Shown in pieces: positions 1 to 9,290 of a stretch of 64,000 nucleotides of DNA (within the stretch, counting starts at the first letter, position 1; every line of letters starts with the position of its first letter). A model generated the notes under the pieces. That model was not told the origin of the DNA, made no database searches, and worked only from the letters and a program-made list of their open reading frames with translations. Position numbers and translations under genes: made by a program. The stretch lies in the NCBI GenBank assembly GCA_020161695.1, contig JAIUOO010000004.1:1-64000 (forward strand), given 5' to 3'. The stretch is from Pseudomonadota bacterium. Its GTDB lineage: Bacteria; Pseudomonadota; Alphaproteobacteria; Rhizobiales; Phreatobacteraceae.

Positions 1-1
1 C

Positions 2-1006
2 CGCGGGTCGCGGCCGGGCCAGCGGGTGATCGGCCTGCGCGCCGACATGGACGCGCTACAGATCACCGAGCAGACCGGCGCGGCCTATGCCTCGCGCACC
101 ACCGGCGTGATGCATGCCTGCGGCCATGACGGGCACACCACCATGCTGCTGGGTGCGGCGCGCTGGCTGTCGCAGCACCGCGATTTCGCCGGCACGGTGC
201 ATCTGATCTTCCAGCCCGCCGAGGAAGGCCGCGGCGGTGCGAAGGCGATGATCGCCGATGGGCTGTTCGACCGCTTCCCTTGCGATGCGGTCTATGGGCT
301 GCACAATGCGCCGACGATCCCGGCCGGCGTCTTCGGCATCCGCCCCGGGCCGGCGCTCGCCGCATCGGATCGCTTCATGGTCACCTTCCGCGGCACCGGC
401 GGGCATGGCGGGTCGTCGCCGCACCTCGCCACCGACGTGACGGTGGTGCAGGCGCATTTCGTGCTCGCGCTGCAGACCATCATCGGGCGCAACGTCCCGG
501 CGATCGAGGCCGCGGTGCTGTCGGTCGGATCGATCCAGGGCGGATCGCCGGTGTCGCCGAATGTGATGCCCGCGGAGATCACCATCACCGGCACCGCGCG
601 CAGCTACCTGCCGGCGGTGCGCGACGTGCTGGAGAAGCGCATCGTCGAACTGGCGAACGGCCTCGCCGCCTCCTATGGCTGCACGGCGGAGGCGATCTAT
701 CGCCGCGGCGTCTCGGCGCTGGTGAACCATGAGGAACAGACCGAGGTGGCACGCCAGGCCGCGCGCGCGCTCGTCGCCGATGCCGCCGTCACCACCATCC
801 CCCCGATCACGGGTGCGGAGGATTTCGCACTGATGCTGGAGGCGCGTCCGGGCGCCTTCATGTTCCTCGGCGGCGGCGCCGGGCCGAACGGCACCTCGCC
901 CGAGGTGCATACGCCGCTCTACGACTTCAACGACGCGATCATTCCGCTTGGCGTCGCCTACTGGGTCAGCGTGGTCGAACAGGAAATGGGCAGGGCCGGC
1001 GCGTAG
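2..1006 (+). CDS. M20 family amidohydrolase (hippurate/amino-acid amidohydrolase type), 5' truncated by window edge
   Basis: Metal-dependent hydrolase of the M20 peptidase family, which cleaves N-acyl amino acids or similar amides. The frame is open from base 2 and reads R-G-S-R-P-G-Q-R-V before the family motif 'IGLRADMDALQI', so the true start lies upstream of the window. Visible motifs are the metal site 'HACGHDGHT', the catalytic acidic segment 'QPAEEGRGG', a central dimerisation-domain stretch ('GTGGHGGSSPH') and the C-terminal 'ITGAEDFALML'. About 335 residues remain of a usual length near 390. It lies 143 bp upstream of a peptide-type ABC importer on the same strand, so it may act on the imported substrate. 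The exact substrate cannot be read from sequence. Confidence 0.93.
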   Translation, partial: RGSRPGQRVIGLRADMDALQITEQTGAAYASRTTGVMHACGHDGHTTMLLGAARWLSQHRDFAGTVHLIFQPAEEGRGGAKAMIADGLFDRFPCDAVYGLHNAPTIPAGVFGIRPGPALAASDRFMVTFRGTGGHGGSSPHLATDVTVVQAHFVLALQTIIGRNVPAIEAAVLSVGSIQGGSPVSPNVMPAEITITGTARSYLPAVRDVLEKRIVELANGLAASYGCTAEAIYRRGVSALVNHEEQTEVARQAARALVADAAVTTIPPITGAEDFALMLEARPGAFMFLGGGAGPNGTSPEVHTPLYDFNDAIIPLGVAYWVSVVEQEMGRAGA

Positions 1007-1149
1007 CCCGCAATCGCTCCAAAAAATCCCATAGTGACAACGCCGCCCATCATGTAGCGTTTTCGCGGCTTCAATGAACTGCGACGGCGCCGGGCCCCAG
1101 GGAGGACCGGCGAATCGTCGTGACGTCACGGTCTGGGAGAGTTGGAACA

Positions 1150-2943
1150 ATGGAAGACGATCTGCGCCAAATGATCGGCCGCGTGCAGCGCGGCACGCTC
1201 TCGCGCCGGGGTTTCGTGAGGCGGATGGCCGCATTGGGCGTGACCGCGCCGATGGCCACGCAGCTCCTCGCGATCACCGGCGCCGCGCCGGCGGCGGCGC
1301 AGTCGGTGCCGGCCTATCGCCCGACCAGGCGTGGTGGCGGCGGTCCCCTGAAGATCCTGTACTGGCAAGCCTCGACGCTGCTGAATCCGCATTTCGGTTC
1401 CGGCACGACCAACCAGGATGCCAGCCGCGTCTTCTACGAGCCGCTCGCCGGCTGGGCGCCGGATGGCACGCTGCACCCCATCCTCGCCGCCGAGGTCCCG
1501 TCCATCGAGAATCGTGGACTGGCTGAGGATGGCCGCTCGGTCACCTGGAAGCTGAAGCGCGGCGTGAAGTGGCATGACGGGCAGGATTTCTCGGCCGACG
1601 ACGTCGTGTTCAACTGGGAATATGCGAAGAGCCCGGCGGTCGCTGCCGTCACCTCCGGCTCCTATCGCGATGTCAACGTCGTCAAGGTGGACGACTACAC
1701 GGTGCGGGTGGAATTCGCCCAGCCGACGCCCTTCTGGGCCGATGCCTTCGTCGCGGCGGTGGGCGGGATCATCCCGAAGCACCTGTTCAAGGACTTCGCC
1801 GGGTCGAATGCGCGCGATGCGCCGACCAACCTGCGCCCGGTGGGCACCAGCGCGTACAAGTTCGTCTCCTTCGCGCCGGGCGACAACCTGCGCGCGGAAG
1901 CGAACCCGAATTACCACGTGCCCAACCGCCCCTTCTTCGACACGCTCGAGATCAAGGGCGGCGGCGATGCGGTTTCGGCCGCGCGTGCCGTGATGCAGAC
2001 CGGCGACTACGACTATGCCTGGAACATGCAGGTCGAGGACGAGATCCTGAAGCGGCTGGAAGCCGCCGGCCGCGGCAGGGTGAACATCGTCGAGGGCGGC
2101 AGCATCGAGTTCGTCCAGCTCAACGCCACCGACCCGCACACCGAGGTCGACGGCGAGCGTTCGTCGATCCGCACCCAGCATCCCGCCTTCCGCGACCCCG
2201 CGGTGCGCCAGGCGATGGCGTTGCTGATCGACCGCAATGCGCTCGAGCAGTTCATCTATGGCCGCGGCGGCCCGGCCACCGCGAACTTCCTGAACAACCC
2301 GCCGCGCTTCCGGTCCGAGAACATGCGCTGGGAGTTCAGCATCCAGAAGGCGAACGAGGCGCTCGACGCCGCCGGCTGGGTACGCGGGCGCGACGGCATC
2401 CGCGCCAAGGACGGCGTGCGGCTGAAATTCGTCTACCAGACCTCGGTCAACGCGCCACGCCAGCGCACCCAGGCGATCTACAAGCAGGCGGCGCAGCGCG
2501 CGGGCATCGAACTCGAACTGAAGTCGGTGACCGCCTCGGTGTTCTTCTCCTCGGATGTCGCGAACCCCGACACCTACACGAAGTTCTACGCCGACGTGCA
2601 GATGTACACGACGACGATGCCGCAGGCCGATCCCGAGCGGTTCATGAACCAGTACGTGTCGTGGGAGATCTCCTCCAAGGCCAACAACTGGCAGGGCCGC
2701 AACATCGTGCGCTGGCGCAGCGAGGAGTACGACCGCATCTTCCGCGAGTCGCAGTCCGAGCTCGACCCGGTGAAGCGCGCCGCGCTGTTCATCCGCATGA
2801 ACGACATGGTGGTGGGCAGCAACCACATCATCCCGCTGGTGCGGCGCCCGACCGTCAGCGCCAGCCTGAACAGCCTGCGCCCGGTGCTGAGCGCCTGGGA
2901 CAGCACCCTTTGGCTTCTGAGCGACTGGTGGCGCGAGACCTGA
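1150..2943 (+). CDS. Peptide/opine-type ABC transporter substrate-binding protein (SBP family 5)
   Basis: Periplasmic binding protein of the DppA/OppA class (597 aa) delivering a peptide or peptide-like ligand to the permeases encoded just downstream. The N-terminus has a twin-arginine signal ('SRRGFVRR' followed by an Ala-rich hydrophobic stretch ending near 'APAAAQS'), suggesting Tat export. Family features include 'LKRGVKWHDGQDFSADDVVFNWEYA' split across the first third, then 'VRQAMALLIDR'. I chose ATG 1150 because a GGGAGAG purine run lies 8 nt upstream; an in-frame GTG at 1120 is possible but would add ten residues before the Tat motif. The next gene starts 10 bp after the stop, indicating an operon. 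Confidence 0.93.
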   Translation: MEDDLRQMIGRVQRGTLSRRGFVRRMAALGVTAPMATQLLAITGAAPAAAQSVPAYRPTRRGGGGPLKILYWQASTLLNPHFGSGTTNQDASRVFYEPLAGWAPDGTLHPILAAEVPSIENRGLAEDGRSVTWKLKRGVKWHDGQDFSADDVVFNWEYAKSPAVAAVTSGSYRDVNVVKVDDYTVRVEFAQPTPFWADAFVAAVGGIIPKHLFKDFAGSNARDAPTNLRPVGTSAYKFVSFAPGDNLRAEANPNYHVPNRPFFDTLEIKGGGDAVSAARAVMQTGDYDYAWNMQVEDEILKRLEAAGRGRVNIVEGGSIEFVQLNATDPHTEVDGERSSIRTQHPAFRDPAVRQAMALLIDRNALEQFIYGRGGPATANFLNNPPRFRSENMRWEFSIQKANEALDAAGWVRGRDGIRAKDGVRLKFVYQTSVNAPRQRTQAIYKQAAQRAGIELELKSVTASVFFSSDVANPDTYTKFYADVQMYTTTMPQADPERFMNQYVSWEISSKANNWQGRNIVRWRSEEYDRIFRESQSELDPVKRAALFIRMNDMVVGSNHIIPLVRRPTVSASLNSLRPVLSAWDSTLWLLSDWWRET

Positions 2944-2953
2944 TCGTCCTCGC

Positions 2954-3913
2954 GTGACCCAGTACCTGCTGCGTCGCCTGATGATCGCGATCCCGAGCCT
3001 GCTCGGGATCAGCGTCATCCTGTTCACCGTCCTGGCCCTCGCCCCCGGCGACCCGTTCGAGGAACTGGCGACCAACCCGGCGATCCCGCCCGATGTGCGC
3101 GCGAACCTGCGCGCCAGCCTCGGCATGGATGACCCGGTGCACGAGCGCTACTTTCACTGGCTGTTCGCCATGCTGCGTGGCGAATGGGGCTTTTCCTTCG
3201 TCAGCCGCATCCCGGTGGACCAGCTGATCCTGCAACGCCTGCCGACAACCATCGCGGTGATCGGCTCGTCGCAGATCCTGGCGCTGTGCATCGCGCTGCC
3301 GGTCGGCGTCTTCGCGGCGACACGGCCCTACTCGGTGTTCGACCAGGTCGCCAACACGCTGGCCTTCATCGGCTTCTCGCTGCCCACCTTCTTCACCGGG
3401 CTGCTGATGATCCTGCTGTTCTCCATCACGCTCGACTGGCTGCCCTTCGTCTATCGCACGAACCTCGACGCGACGGGCTGGCGCTGGTGGTGGGAACAGT
3501 TCCGCCAGTCGATCATGCCGATCATGGTGCTCGGCCTGTTCCAGGGCGCGGCCTGGACGCGCTACGTCCGCTCGGCCGTGCTCGACGTGATCCGGCTGGA
3601 CCATGTGACGACGGCGCGTGCCAAGGGATTGCCGGAACGGCGCATCACCATCCGCCATGTCGTGCGCAACGCCATGATCCCGGTGGTGACGCTGGTCGCC
3701 CTGCAGATGCCCGCCGTCTTCGGCGGCGCGATCGTGACCGAGCAGATCTTCCGCGTGCCCGGCATCGGATCCCTGTTGATCAGCGCCATCCTGGCCAACG
3801 ACACGCCGGTGATCATGGCCGTGACCTTCGTGATCTCGTGCCTGGTCATCTTCTTCAACCTGGTGGCGGACATCCTGTATGGCTGGCTCGATCCCCGTAT
3901 CAGCTACCGCTAG
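2954..3913 (+). CDS. Peptide-type ABC transporter permease, DppB-like
   Basis: Inner-membrane permease of the DppB/OppB class, 319 aa. It opens with the typical 'YLLRRLMIAIPSLLGISVILF' first membrane segment (split here only by description) and the conserved 'APGDPFEEL' after it. The cytoplasmic coupling loop that contacts the ATPase is recognisable as 'RAKGLPERR' followed by 'HVVRNAMIPVV'. Start is GTG 2954, 10 bp after the binding-protein stop. The 3' end overlaps the next permease by 35 nt, so translation of the two is probably coupled. No ATP-binding subunit for this importer is present in the downstream 50 kb in the usual place; it may be upstream of the window or shared. Confidence 0.93.
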   Translation: MTQYLLRRLMIAIPSLLGISVILFTVLALAPGDPFEELATNPAIPPDVRANLRASLGMDDPVHERYFHWLFAMLRGEWGFSFVSRIPVDQLILQRLPTTIAVIGSSQILALCIALPVGVFAATRPYSVFDQVANTLAFIGFSLPTFFTGLLMILLFSITLDWLPFVYRTNLDATGWRWWWEQFRQSIMPIMVLGLFQGAAWTRYVRSAVLDVIRLDHVTTARAKGLPERRITIRHVVRNAMIPVVTLVALQMPAVFGGAIVTEQIFRVPGIGSLLISAILANDTPVIMAVTFVISCLVIFFNLVADILYGWLDPRISYR

Positions 3914-4805
3914 CCCCGCCGCAAGGCCGCATGTCGGCCCGTGGCAGGAGGCCTGGCGCCGCTTCCGCAAGCATCGCCTGGCGGTGGCGAGCGCCGTGGT
4001 GCTCGCCACGCTCATCCTCGCCGTGCTGTTCGGGCCGCTGCTGTGGCCCGTGCCGATCGACGAGATCGACTTCACCGCGCGGCTGCAGGGTCCGTCCTGG
4101 GAGCATCCGCTCGGCACCGACGATCTGGGGCAGGATCTGCTGGCGCGCATCCTCTACGGCGGGCGGATCTCGCTGTCGGTCGGCTTCACCGCCATGTTGG
4201 TCGCGGTCACCCTCGGCGTCTTCATCGGCAGCACCGCCGGCATGGCGGGCGGCAAGCTCGATGCGGCGCTGATGTGGGTGACCGACCTGTTCCTGTCGCT
4301 GCCGCAGCTGCCGCTGCTGCTGCTGGTCATCTACCTGTTCCGCGACTCGCTGAAGGGCATATTCGGCGTCGAGATGGGGGTGTTCATCCTCATCGTCATC
4401 GTCATCGGCGGCCTGCGCTGGATGCCGGTCGCGCGGCTTGTCCGCGCGCAGTTCCTGTCGCTGCGCGAGAAGGAATTCGTCGAGGCCGCGCGGGCGCTGG
4501 GCGCATCGAAGTCGCGGCAGGTCGTGCGGCACATCCTGCCGAACGCGCTCGGGCCGGTGATCGTCGCCGCGACCATCGACGTCGCCGCCGCCATCATCGC
4601 GGAATCGACGCTGTCCTTCCTCGGCCTCGGCTTCCCGCCGGACATCCCGACCTGGGGACGCCTGCTGTTCGACGCCAAGGACTTCCTGGACTATGCGCCG
4701 CACTGGGCGCTGTTCCCGGGCGCTGCGATCTTCCTCACCGTGCTGGCGATCAACTTCATCGGCGACGGCCTGCGCGACACGTTCGATCCGCGCAAGGTGA
4801 TGTGA
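3879..4805 (+). CDS. Peptide-type ABC transporter permease, DppC-like
   Basis: Second membrane subunit of the importer, DppC/OppC class, 308 aa. It has the N-terminal 'RFRKHRLAVASAVVL' entry typical of the family, then 'HPLGTDDLGQDLLARILYGGRISL', and the ATPase-coupling loop 'EAARALGASKSRQVVRHILPNA'-type sequence (read in two parts). The C-terminus ends 'DGLRDTFDPRKVM', a standard DppC ending. It overlaps the preceding permease by 35 nt and is followed by a strong hairpin and a convergent gene, so it ends the operon. An ATPase gene would normally follow here; its absence is noted as a finding. Confidence 0.93.
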   Translation: MAGSIPVSATASPAARPHVGPWQEAWRRFRKHRLAVASAVVLATLILAVLFGPLLWPVPIDEIDFTARLQGPSWEHPLGTDDLGQDLLARILYGGRISLSVGFTAMLVAVTLGVFIGSTAGMAGGKLDAALMWVTDLFLSLPQLPLLLLVIYLFRDSLKGIFGVEMGVFILIVIVIGGLRWMPVARLVRAQFLSLREKEFVEAARALGASKSRQVVRHILPNALGPVIVAATIDVAAAIIAESTLSFLGLGFPPDIPTWGRLLFDAKDFLDYAPHWALFPGAAIFLTVLAINFIGDGLRDTFDPRKVM

Positions 4806-4811
4806 TCCGGC

Positions 4812-4850
4812 GTGAATCGGCGCCGGCGGTCCGATGGCCGCCGGCTTCAC
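4812..4850. terminator. Hairpin between convergent genes, probable bidirectional terminator
   Basis: Inner perfect 8-bp stem GCCGGCGG (4822-4829) / CCGCCGGC (4838-4845), extended by an outer GTGAA (4812-4816) / TTCAC (4846-4850). It sits in the 54-bp gap between the dppC-like gene and the convergent SMP-30 gene. There is no long T-run on either side, so efficiency is uncertain. Confidence 0.55.
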
Positions 4851-4859
4851 TCCAAAAGA

Positions 4860-5813
4860 TCAGCCGCCCGGCGCGCCCTGCGTATTGACGTAGAGCGCGT
4901 AGAGGCCGCGTCCGGTCGCCATGAACAGCCGGTTGCGATGGCGGCCGCCGAAGCAGACATTGGCGCAGCGCTCCGGCAGGCGGATGCGGCCGATGGGCTT
5001 GCCGTCGGCCGCGAAGACCATGACGCCGTCGAGCTCGGGCGAGCCCATCCCCCAGCCGCACCACAGATTGCCGTCGATATCGACGCGCATGCCGTCCGGC
5101 GTGCCGCCGGGGCCGGCATCGATCAGGACGCGGCGATCGGCGATGCCGCGCCCGTCCGGCGTCACATTCCAGGCGGAGATGAGGCGGTTGGGGGTGGCGC
5201 GGGACTCGACCAGATAGAATGTCTTCTCGTCCGGCGAGAAGCAGAGCCCGTTCGGCCCCTTGATGTCGGTCGCGACCGCCGCGATCTCGCCCGTGGCCGG
5301 ATCGACCCGATAGACGTTCTGCGGCAGTTCGGGGTCGATCACCGCGCCCTCGTAGAAGCTCGTCAGGCCGAAGATCGGATCGGTGAACCAGATCGAGCCA
5401 TCCGACTTCACGACGACGTCGTTCGGCGAGTTCAGGCGCCTGCCCTGATAGCTGTCGGCGATGACGGTGACCGAGCCGTCATACTCCGTGCGGATCACCC
5501 GCCGCCCGCCATGCTCGCATGTCACGAGCCGCCCCTGCCGGTCGCGGGTATTGCCGTTGGCCTTGTCGCTCGGCGAGCGGAACACCGAGACCGCTCCGGT
5601 CTCCTCGTCCCAGCGCAGGATACGGTTGTTGGGAATGTCGCTGACGAGCAGATAGCGCCCGTCGCCGAACCAGACCGGCCCCTCGCCCCAGCGAAGCCCC
5701 GTGGCGAGCCGTTCGACGGCGGCGTTGAACAGGCGGTACTTCAGGAACCGCTCATCGAGAATCTCGATGGACGGATCGGGATAGGTCGGGCTTGGTTCCC
5801 ACACGGGCGGCAT
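4860..5813 (-). CDS. SMP-30/gluconolactonase/LRE-family beta-propeller hydrolase
   Basis: 317-aa member of the SMP-30/gluconolactonase family, six-bladed beta-propellers that hydrolyse sugar lactones or related cyclic esters with one divalent metal. Family motifs seen: 'EGPVWFGDGRYLLVSDIPNN' (metal-binding Glu), 'SPNDVVVKSDGSIWFTDP' (metal-binding Asn) and 'PDGMRVDIDGNLWCGWG' (metal-binding Asp). The N-terminus has no signal peptide, so it is probably cytoplasmic. It is convergent with the peptide-importer operon and has no same-strand partner within the window; the start at 5813 fits homolog length. The specific lactone cannot be deduced. Confidence 0.92.
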   Translation of the reverse strand: MPPVWEPSPTYPDPSIEILDERFLKYRLFNAAVERLATGLRWGEGPVWFGDGRYLLVSDIPNNRILRWDEETGAVSVFRSPSDKANGNTRDRQGRLVTCEHGGRRVIRTEYDGSVTVIADSYQGRRLNSPNDVVVKSDGSIWFTDPIFGLTSFYEGAVIDPELPQNVYRVDPATGEIAAVATDIKGPNGLCFSPDEKTFYLVESRATPNRLISAWNVTPDGRGIADRRVLIDAGPGGTPDGMRVDIDGNLWCGWGMGSPELDGVMVFAADGKPIGRIRLPERCANVCFGGRHRNRLFMATGRGLYALYVNTQGAPGG

Positions 5814-5929
5814 CCTCGATGTTCGTTTCTCCCGCGGTCACTGTTCCGCGCGGGGAGGCCACCCGCAAGGTGCGCCGCGTTCCGACCTGCCCCGCGCAAA
5901 CGAAGAGGGCGCCCTCGCGATGCTTCGCC

Positions 5930-6165
5930 TCACCGATTGCCGGATGACCCGGATGGTGCGGTGCCTCCCGATAGACCCCGCCGTGGTGCGGCAGCCGACC
6001 GCGACCTCGCCGTCATGCTCGTAGGACCGATGCTGACGGGCCACGACCATTCGCAGAAGCGGCCGGCGCGGGTCGTCTCGGCCATGCCGCCGACCACCGC
6101 GCCGGCAACGCCGTCGATGGCTGCGCCGGTGAGCGCACCTGCGAACAGCAACTGACGCTTCTTGA
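5930..6165 (-). pseudogene. Possible remnant of a small glycine-zipper protein
   Basis: On the minus strand the frame reads V-K-K-R-Q-L-L-F followed by 'AGALTGAAIDGVAGAVVGGM', a glycine-zipper pattern common in small alphaproteobacterial envelope proteins. An AGGAGG ribosome-binding site lies about 5 nt before this frame (RC of roughly 6166-6180), but the codon in the start position is GTC, not ATG or GTG; the first usable start is TTG 6151, 20 nt away. After 'FCEW' the composition becomes Ser/Arg-rich and atypical, while a neighbouring frame looks more protein-like, consistent with a frameshift. I read this as a decayed gene, but a functional short protein from TTG cannot be excluded. Confidence 0.3.
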
Positions 6166-6355
6166 CGGGGCCTCCTCATGAGGCGGGATGCCCCGACAAT
6201 CCGGGTGGCCGGCGGCTGTTCACAGGGTTCGATCACGCGTGGCGATGCGTGAGACAAGCTGACCGCGGTCGGCCTGGCGGCGGCGCGCGACGTGGATAAC
6301 GGTAGTCTGGAACGGTCCTCGGCCGGAAGACGGATGGCATCTCGACCCTCTGTCG

Positions 6356-6383
6356 AAAAACATGAACGCCGCGTCATGTTTTT
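6356..6383. promoter_or_regulatory. Perfect 10-bp inverted repeat upstream of the Liv operon
   Basis: AAAAACATGA (6356-6365) and TCATGTTTTT (6374-6383) are perfect reverse complements separated by 8 bp, ending 31 bp before the first gene of the Liv-type operon. It is unusually AT-rich for the region. It could be a dimeric regulator's operator in the operon promoter, or an intrinsic terminator/attenuator for transcripts entering from the left, since the plus-strand arm ends in a T-run. Confidence 0.5.
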
Positions 6384-6414
6384 AGGTTGACGTTGACGCG
6401 ACGCGCGTGCAGCA

Positions 6415-7204
6415 ATGCGGCCCAACGCGGACAAAACGAAAAGTCGCATGGTGGGAACGTCGGACGACATCATCCTTCGGACGGAAGGACTGACCAAGGA
6501 TTTCAAGGGTTTCACGGCGGTGAGCGAGGTCGATCTCGCGGTGCGCCGCGGGACCATCCATGCGCTGATCGGGCCGAACGGCGCAGGCAAGACCACCTGC
6601 TTCAATCTCCTGACCAAATTCCTCGACCCGAGCCGCGGGACGATCACCTACAAGGGGCGGGACATCACGTCGCAGAAGCCGGCGGAAGTCGCGCGCCTCG
6701 GCCTCGTGCGCTCGTTCCAGATCTCGGCGGTGTTTCCGCACCTGACCGTCCTCGAGAATGTCCGCATCGCCCTGCAGCGCAAGCGCGGCGACAGCTTCGA
6801 CTTCTGGGTTTCCGAGAGCGTGCTGAAGGCGCTGGACGGCGAGGCCATGCGTCTCGTGGAAGCGGTCGGCCTTGCCGACTTCGCCCAGCACGACGCCGTG
6901 GAACTGTCCTACGGCCGCAAGCGCGCGCTGGAGATCGCGACGACGCTGGCGCTCGATCCCGAAATGATGCTGCTCGACGAGCCGATGGCCGGCATGGGCC
7001 ATGAGGATGTCGACCGCATCGCCGAGCTGATCAAGCGCGTCTCGGCCAATCGCACCATCCTGATGGTGGAACACAACCTCTCGGTCGTGGCCTCGCTCTC
7101 CGACCAGATCACCGTTCTCGCCCGCGGCAAGGTGCTGGCCGAGGGCGACTATGCGACGGTGTCGAAGGACCCGCGTGTCATCGAAGCCTATATCGGAGCG
7201 GGTC

Positions 7205-7212
<8 letters not shown>
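6415..7212 (+). CDS. HAAT-type ABC transporter ATP-binding protein, LivG-like
   Basis: Cytoplasmic ATPase of a branched-chain-amino-acid-type importer, up to 265 aa. Walker A is 'GPNGAGKTT', the signature region is the LivG-type 'LSYGRKRALEIA', Walker B is 'MMLLDEPMAGM', followed by the switch His in 'LMVEHNLSVV'. Start is either ATG 6415 or ATG 6448; neither has a strong Shine-Dalgarno, and homologs start close to 'DDIILRTEGLTKDF', so 6448 is quite possible. It is the first gene of an operon ordered ATPase, ATPase, binding protein, permease, permease, and overlaps the next gene by 8 nt. Substrate class (amino acid, amide, urea-like) is unresolved. Confidence 0.92.
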
Positions 7213-7948
<736 letters not shown>

Positions 7949-8001
7949 GCTCTGCAACAACAAAAAAAGCCGACCAGCCGGACCCATTGGAGGACCCAGT
8001 A

Positions 8002-9228
8002 ATGTCTTACTTCCGTATGAACCGCCGCTCGCTCATGGCGGGCGCCGCAGCCACCGCCTTCACCGCCCGCTCGATGGCGCAGGCCCAGCAGCCCGTGAAC
8101 ATCAAGATCGGCGTGCTCAACGACCGTTCCGGCCTCTATGCCGACCTGACCGGTGAGGGCTCCGCTCTTGCCGCCCGCATGGCCGTCGAGGATTTCGGCG
8201 CCGCCGCCAAGGGCCTCAACGTCCAGATCGTCTCGGCCGACCACCAGAACAAGCCTGATGTCGGCGCCAACATCGCCCGCCAGTGGTACGACAATGACGG
8301 CGTCGATGCGATCGCCGACGTGCCGACCTCCTCGGTGGCGTTCGCGGTGAACCAGATCACCCGCGAGAAGAACAAGATCATGCTCAATTCGGGCGCGGCG
8401 AGTTCTGACCTCACCGGCGCGCAGTGCTCGCCCAACACGGTCCACTGGACCTACGACACCTATGCCCTCGCGCAGGGCACCGGCGGCGCCATGGTGAAGG
8501 CCGGCGGCGATACGTGGTTCTTCCTGACCGCCGACTATGCCTTCGGTCATGCGCTGGAACGCGACACCGCCGCCGTGGTCACCAAGGCGGGCGGCCGCGT
8601 CGTCGGCGCGGTGCGCACACCGTTCCCGGGCACGGACTTCTCGTCCTTCCTGCTGCAGGCCCAGTCGTCCCGCGCCAAGGTCATCGGCCTCGCCAATGCC
8701 GGCGGCGACACGATCAACTCGATCAAGCAGGCGGCGGAGTTCGGCATCACCCAGGGCGGCCAGAAGCTCGCGGGTCTCTTGGTCTTCGTCACCGACGTCC
8801 ACGCGCTCGGCCTGCAGACGGCGCAGGGCCTGATCCTCACCGAGTCGTTCTACTGGGATCTCAACGACGGCACCCGCGCCTTCTCGGAGCGCTTCGCCCG
8901 CCAGCGCGGCGGCAACAAGCCGACGATGGTGCAGGCCGGCGTCTATGGCGCGACGCTGCACTATCTCAAGGCTGCCGCCGCCACCAAGTCCCGCGACGCC
9001 ACGGCCAACATGGCCTGGATGAAGGGCAACCAGACGGACGATCCGCTGTTCGGCAAGGGCACCATCCGCGCCGACGGCCGCAAGATGCACCCGGTCTACC
9101 TGTTCGAGGTCAAGAAGCCCTCGGAATCGAAGGGTCCGTGGGACTATTACAAGCTGATCGCGACGCTGCCGGCCGAAGAGGCCTTCCGCCCGATCGCCGC
9201 CGGCAACTGCCCGCTCGTCCGCGCCTGA
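8002..9228 (+). CDS. HAAT-type ABC transporter substrate-binding protein, LivK/AmiC-like
   Basis: Periplasmic type-I binding protein, 408 aa, of the LivK/AmiC/UrtA fold class. The N-terminus 'MNRRSLMAGAAATAF' is twin-arginine-like and is followed by cleavage-compatible 'SMAQAQQ'. The mature start 'VNIKIGVLNDRSGLYADLTGEG' and the later 'LTADYAFGHALERD' are characteristic. A strong TTGGAGGA ribosome-binding site (7987-7994) sits 7-8 nt before ATG 8002. It lies between the ATPase and permease genes; a hairpin follows it, which would favour higher expression of this subunit than of the permeases. Ligand unknown. Confidence 0.93.
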   Translation: MSYFRMNRRSLMAGAAATAFTARSMAQAQQPVNIKIGVLNDRSGLYADLTGEGSALAARMAVEDFGAAAKGLNVQIVSADHQNKPDVGANIARQWYDNDGVDAIADVPTSSVAFAVNQITREKNKIMLNSGAASSDLTGAQCSPNTVHWTYDTYALAQGTGGAMVKAGGDTWFFLTADYAFGHALERDTAAVVTKAGGRVVGAVRTPFPGTDFSSFLLQAQSSRAKVIGLANAGGDTINSIKQAAEFGITQGGQKLAGLLVFVTDVHALGLQTAQGLILTESFYWDLNDGTRAFSERFARQRGGNKPTMVQAGVYGATLHYLKAAAATKSRDATANMAWMKGNQTDDPLFGKGTIRADGRKMHPVYLFEVKKPSESKGPWDYYKLIATLPAEEAFRPIAAGNCPLVRA

Positions 9229-9241
9229 TGCATTGACGACA

Positions 9242-9265
9242 GGGAGCGCCGCCCGCGGCGCTCCC
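9242..9265 (+). terminator. Intra-operon hairpin after the binding-protein gene
   Basis: Perfect 9-bp stem GGGAGCGCC (9242-9250) / GGCGCTCCC (9257-9265), loop GCCCGC, followed by GTTTCGTTC. Located 13 bp after the binding-protein stop and 25 bp before the livH-like start. Such hairpins commonly act as partial terminators or mRNA stabilisers so that binding protein is made in excess over the permeases. Confidence 0.65.
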
Positions 9266-9290
9266 GTTTCGTTCAGGAACAGCCAGACCC

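Larger units (their letters stand above)
5814..6414. other. Gene-poor 601-bp intergenic region
   Basis: No convincing intact gene in this stretch between the SMP-30 gene (divergent) and the Liv operon. It holds the decayed glycine-zipper frame at about 5930-6151, promoter space for both flanking genes, and a perfect 10-bp inverted repeat at 6356-6383 just before the Liv operon. Confidence 0.7.

Noticed and set aside
1126..3126. A long minus-strand open frame (666 codons) across the binding protein
   Set aside because: Shadow of the family-5 binding protein; no recognisable domain and improbable His/Arg-rich composition.
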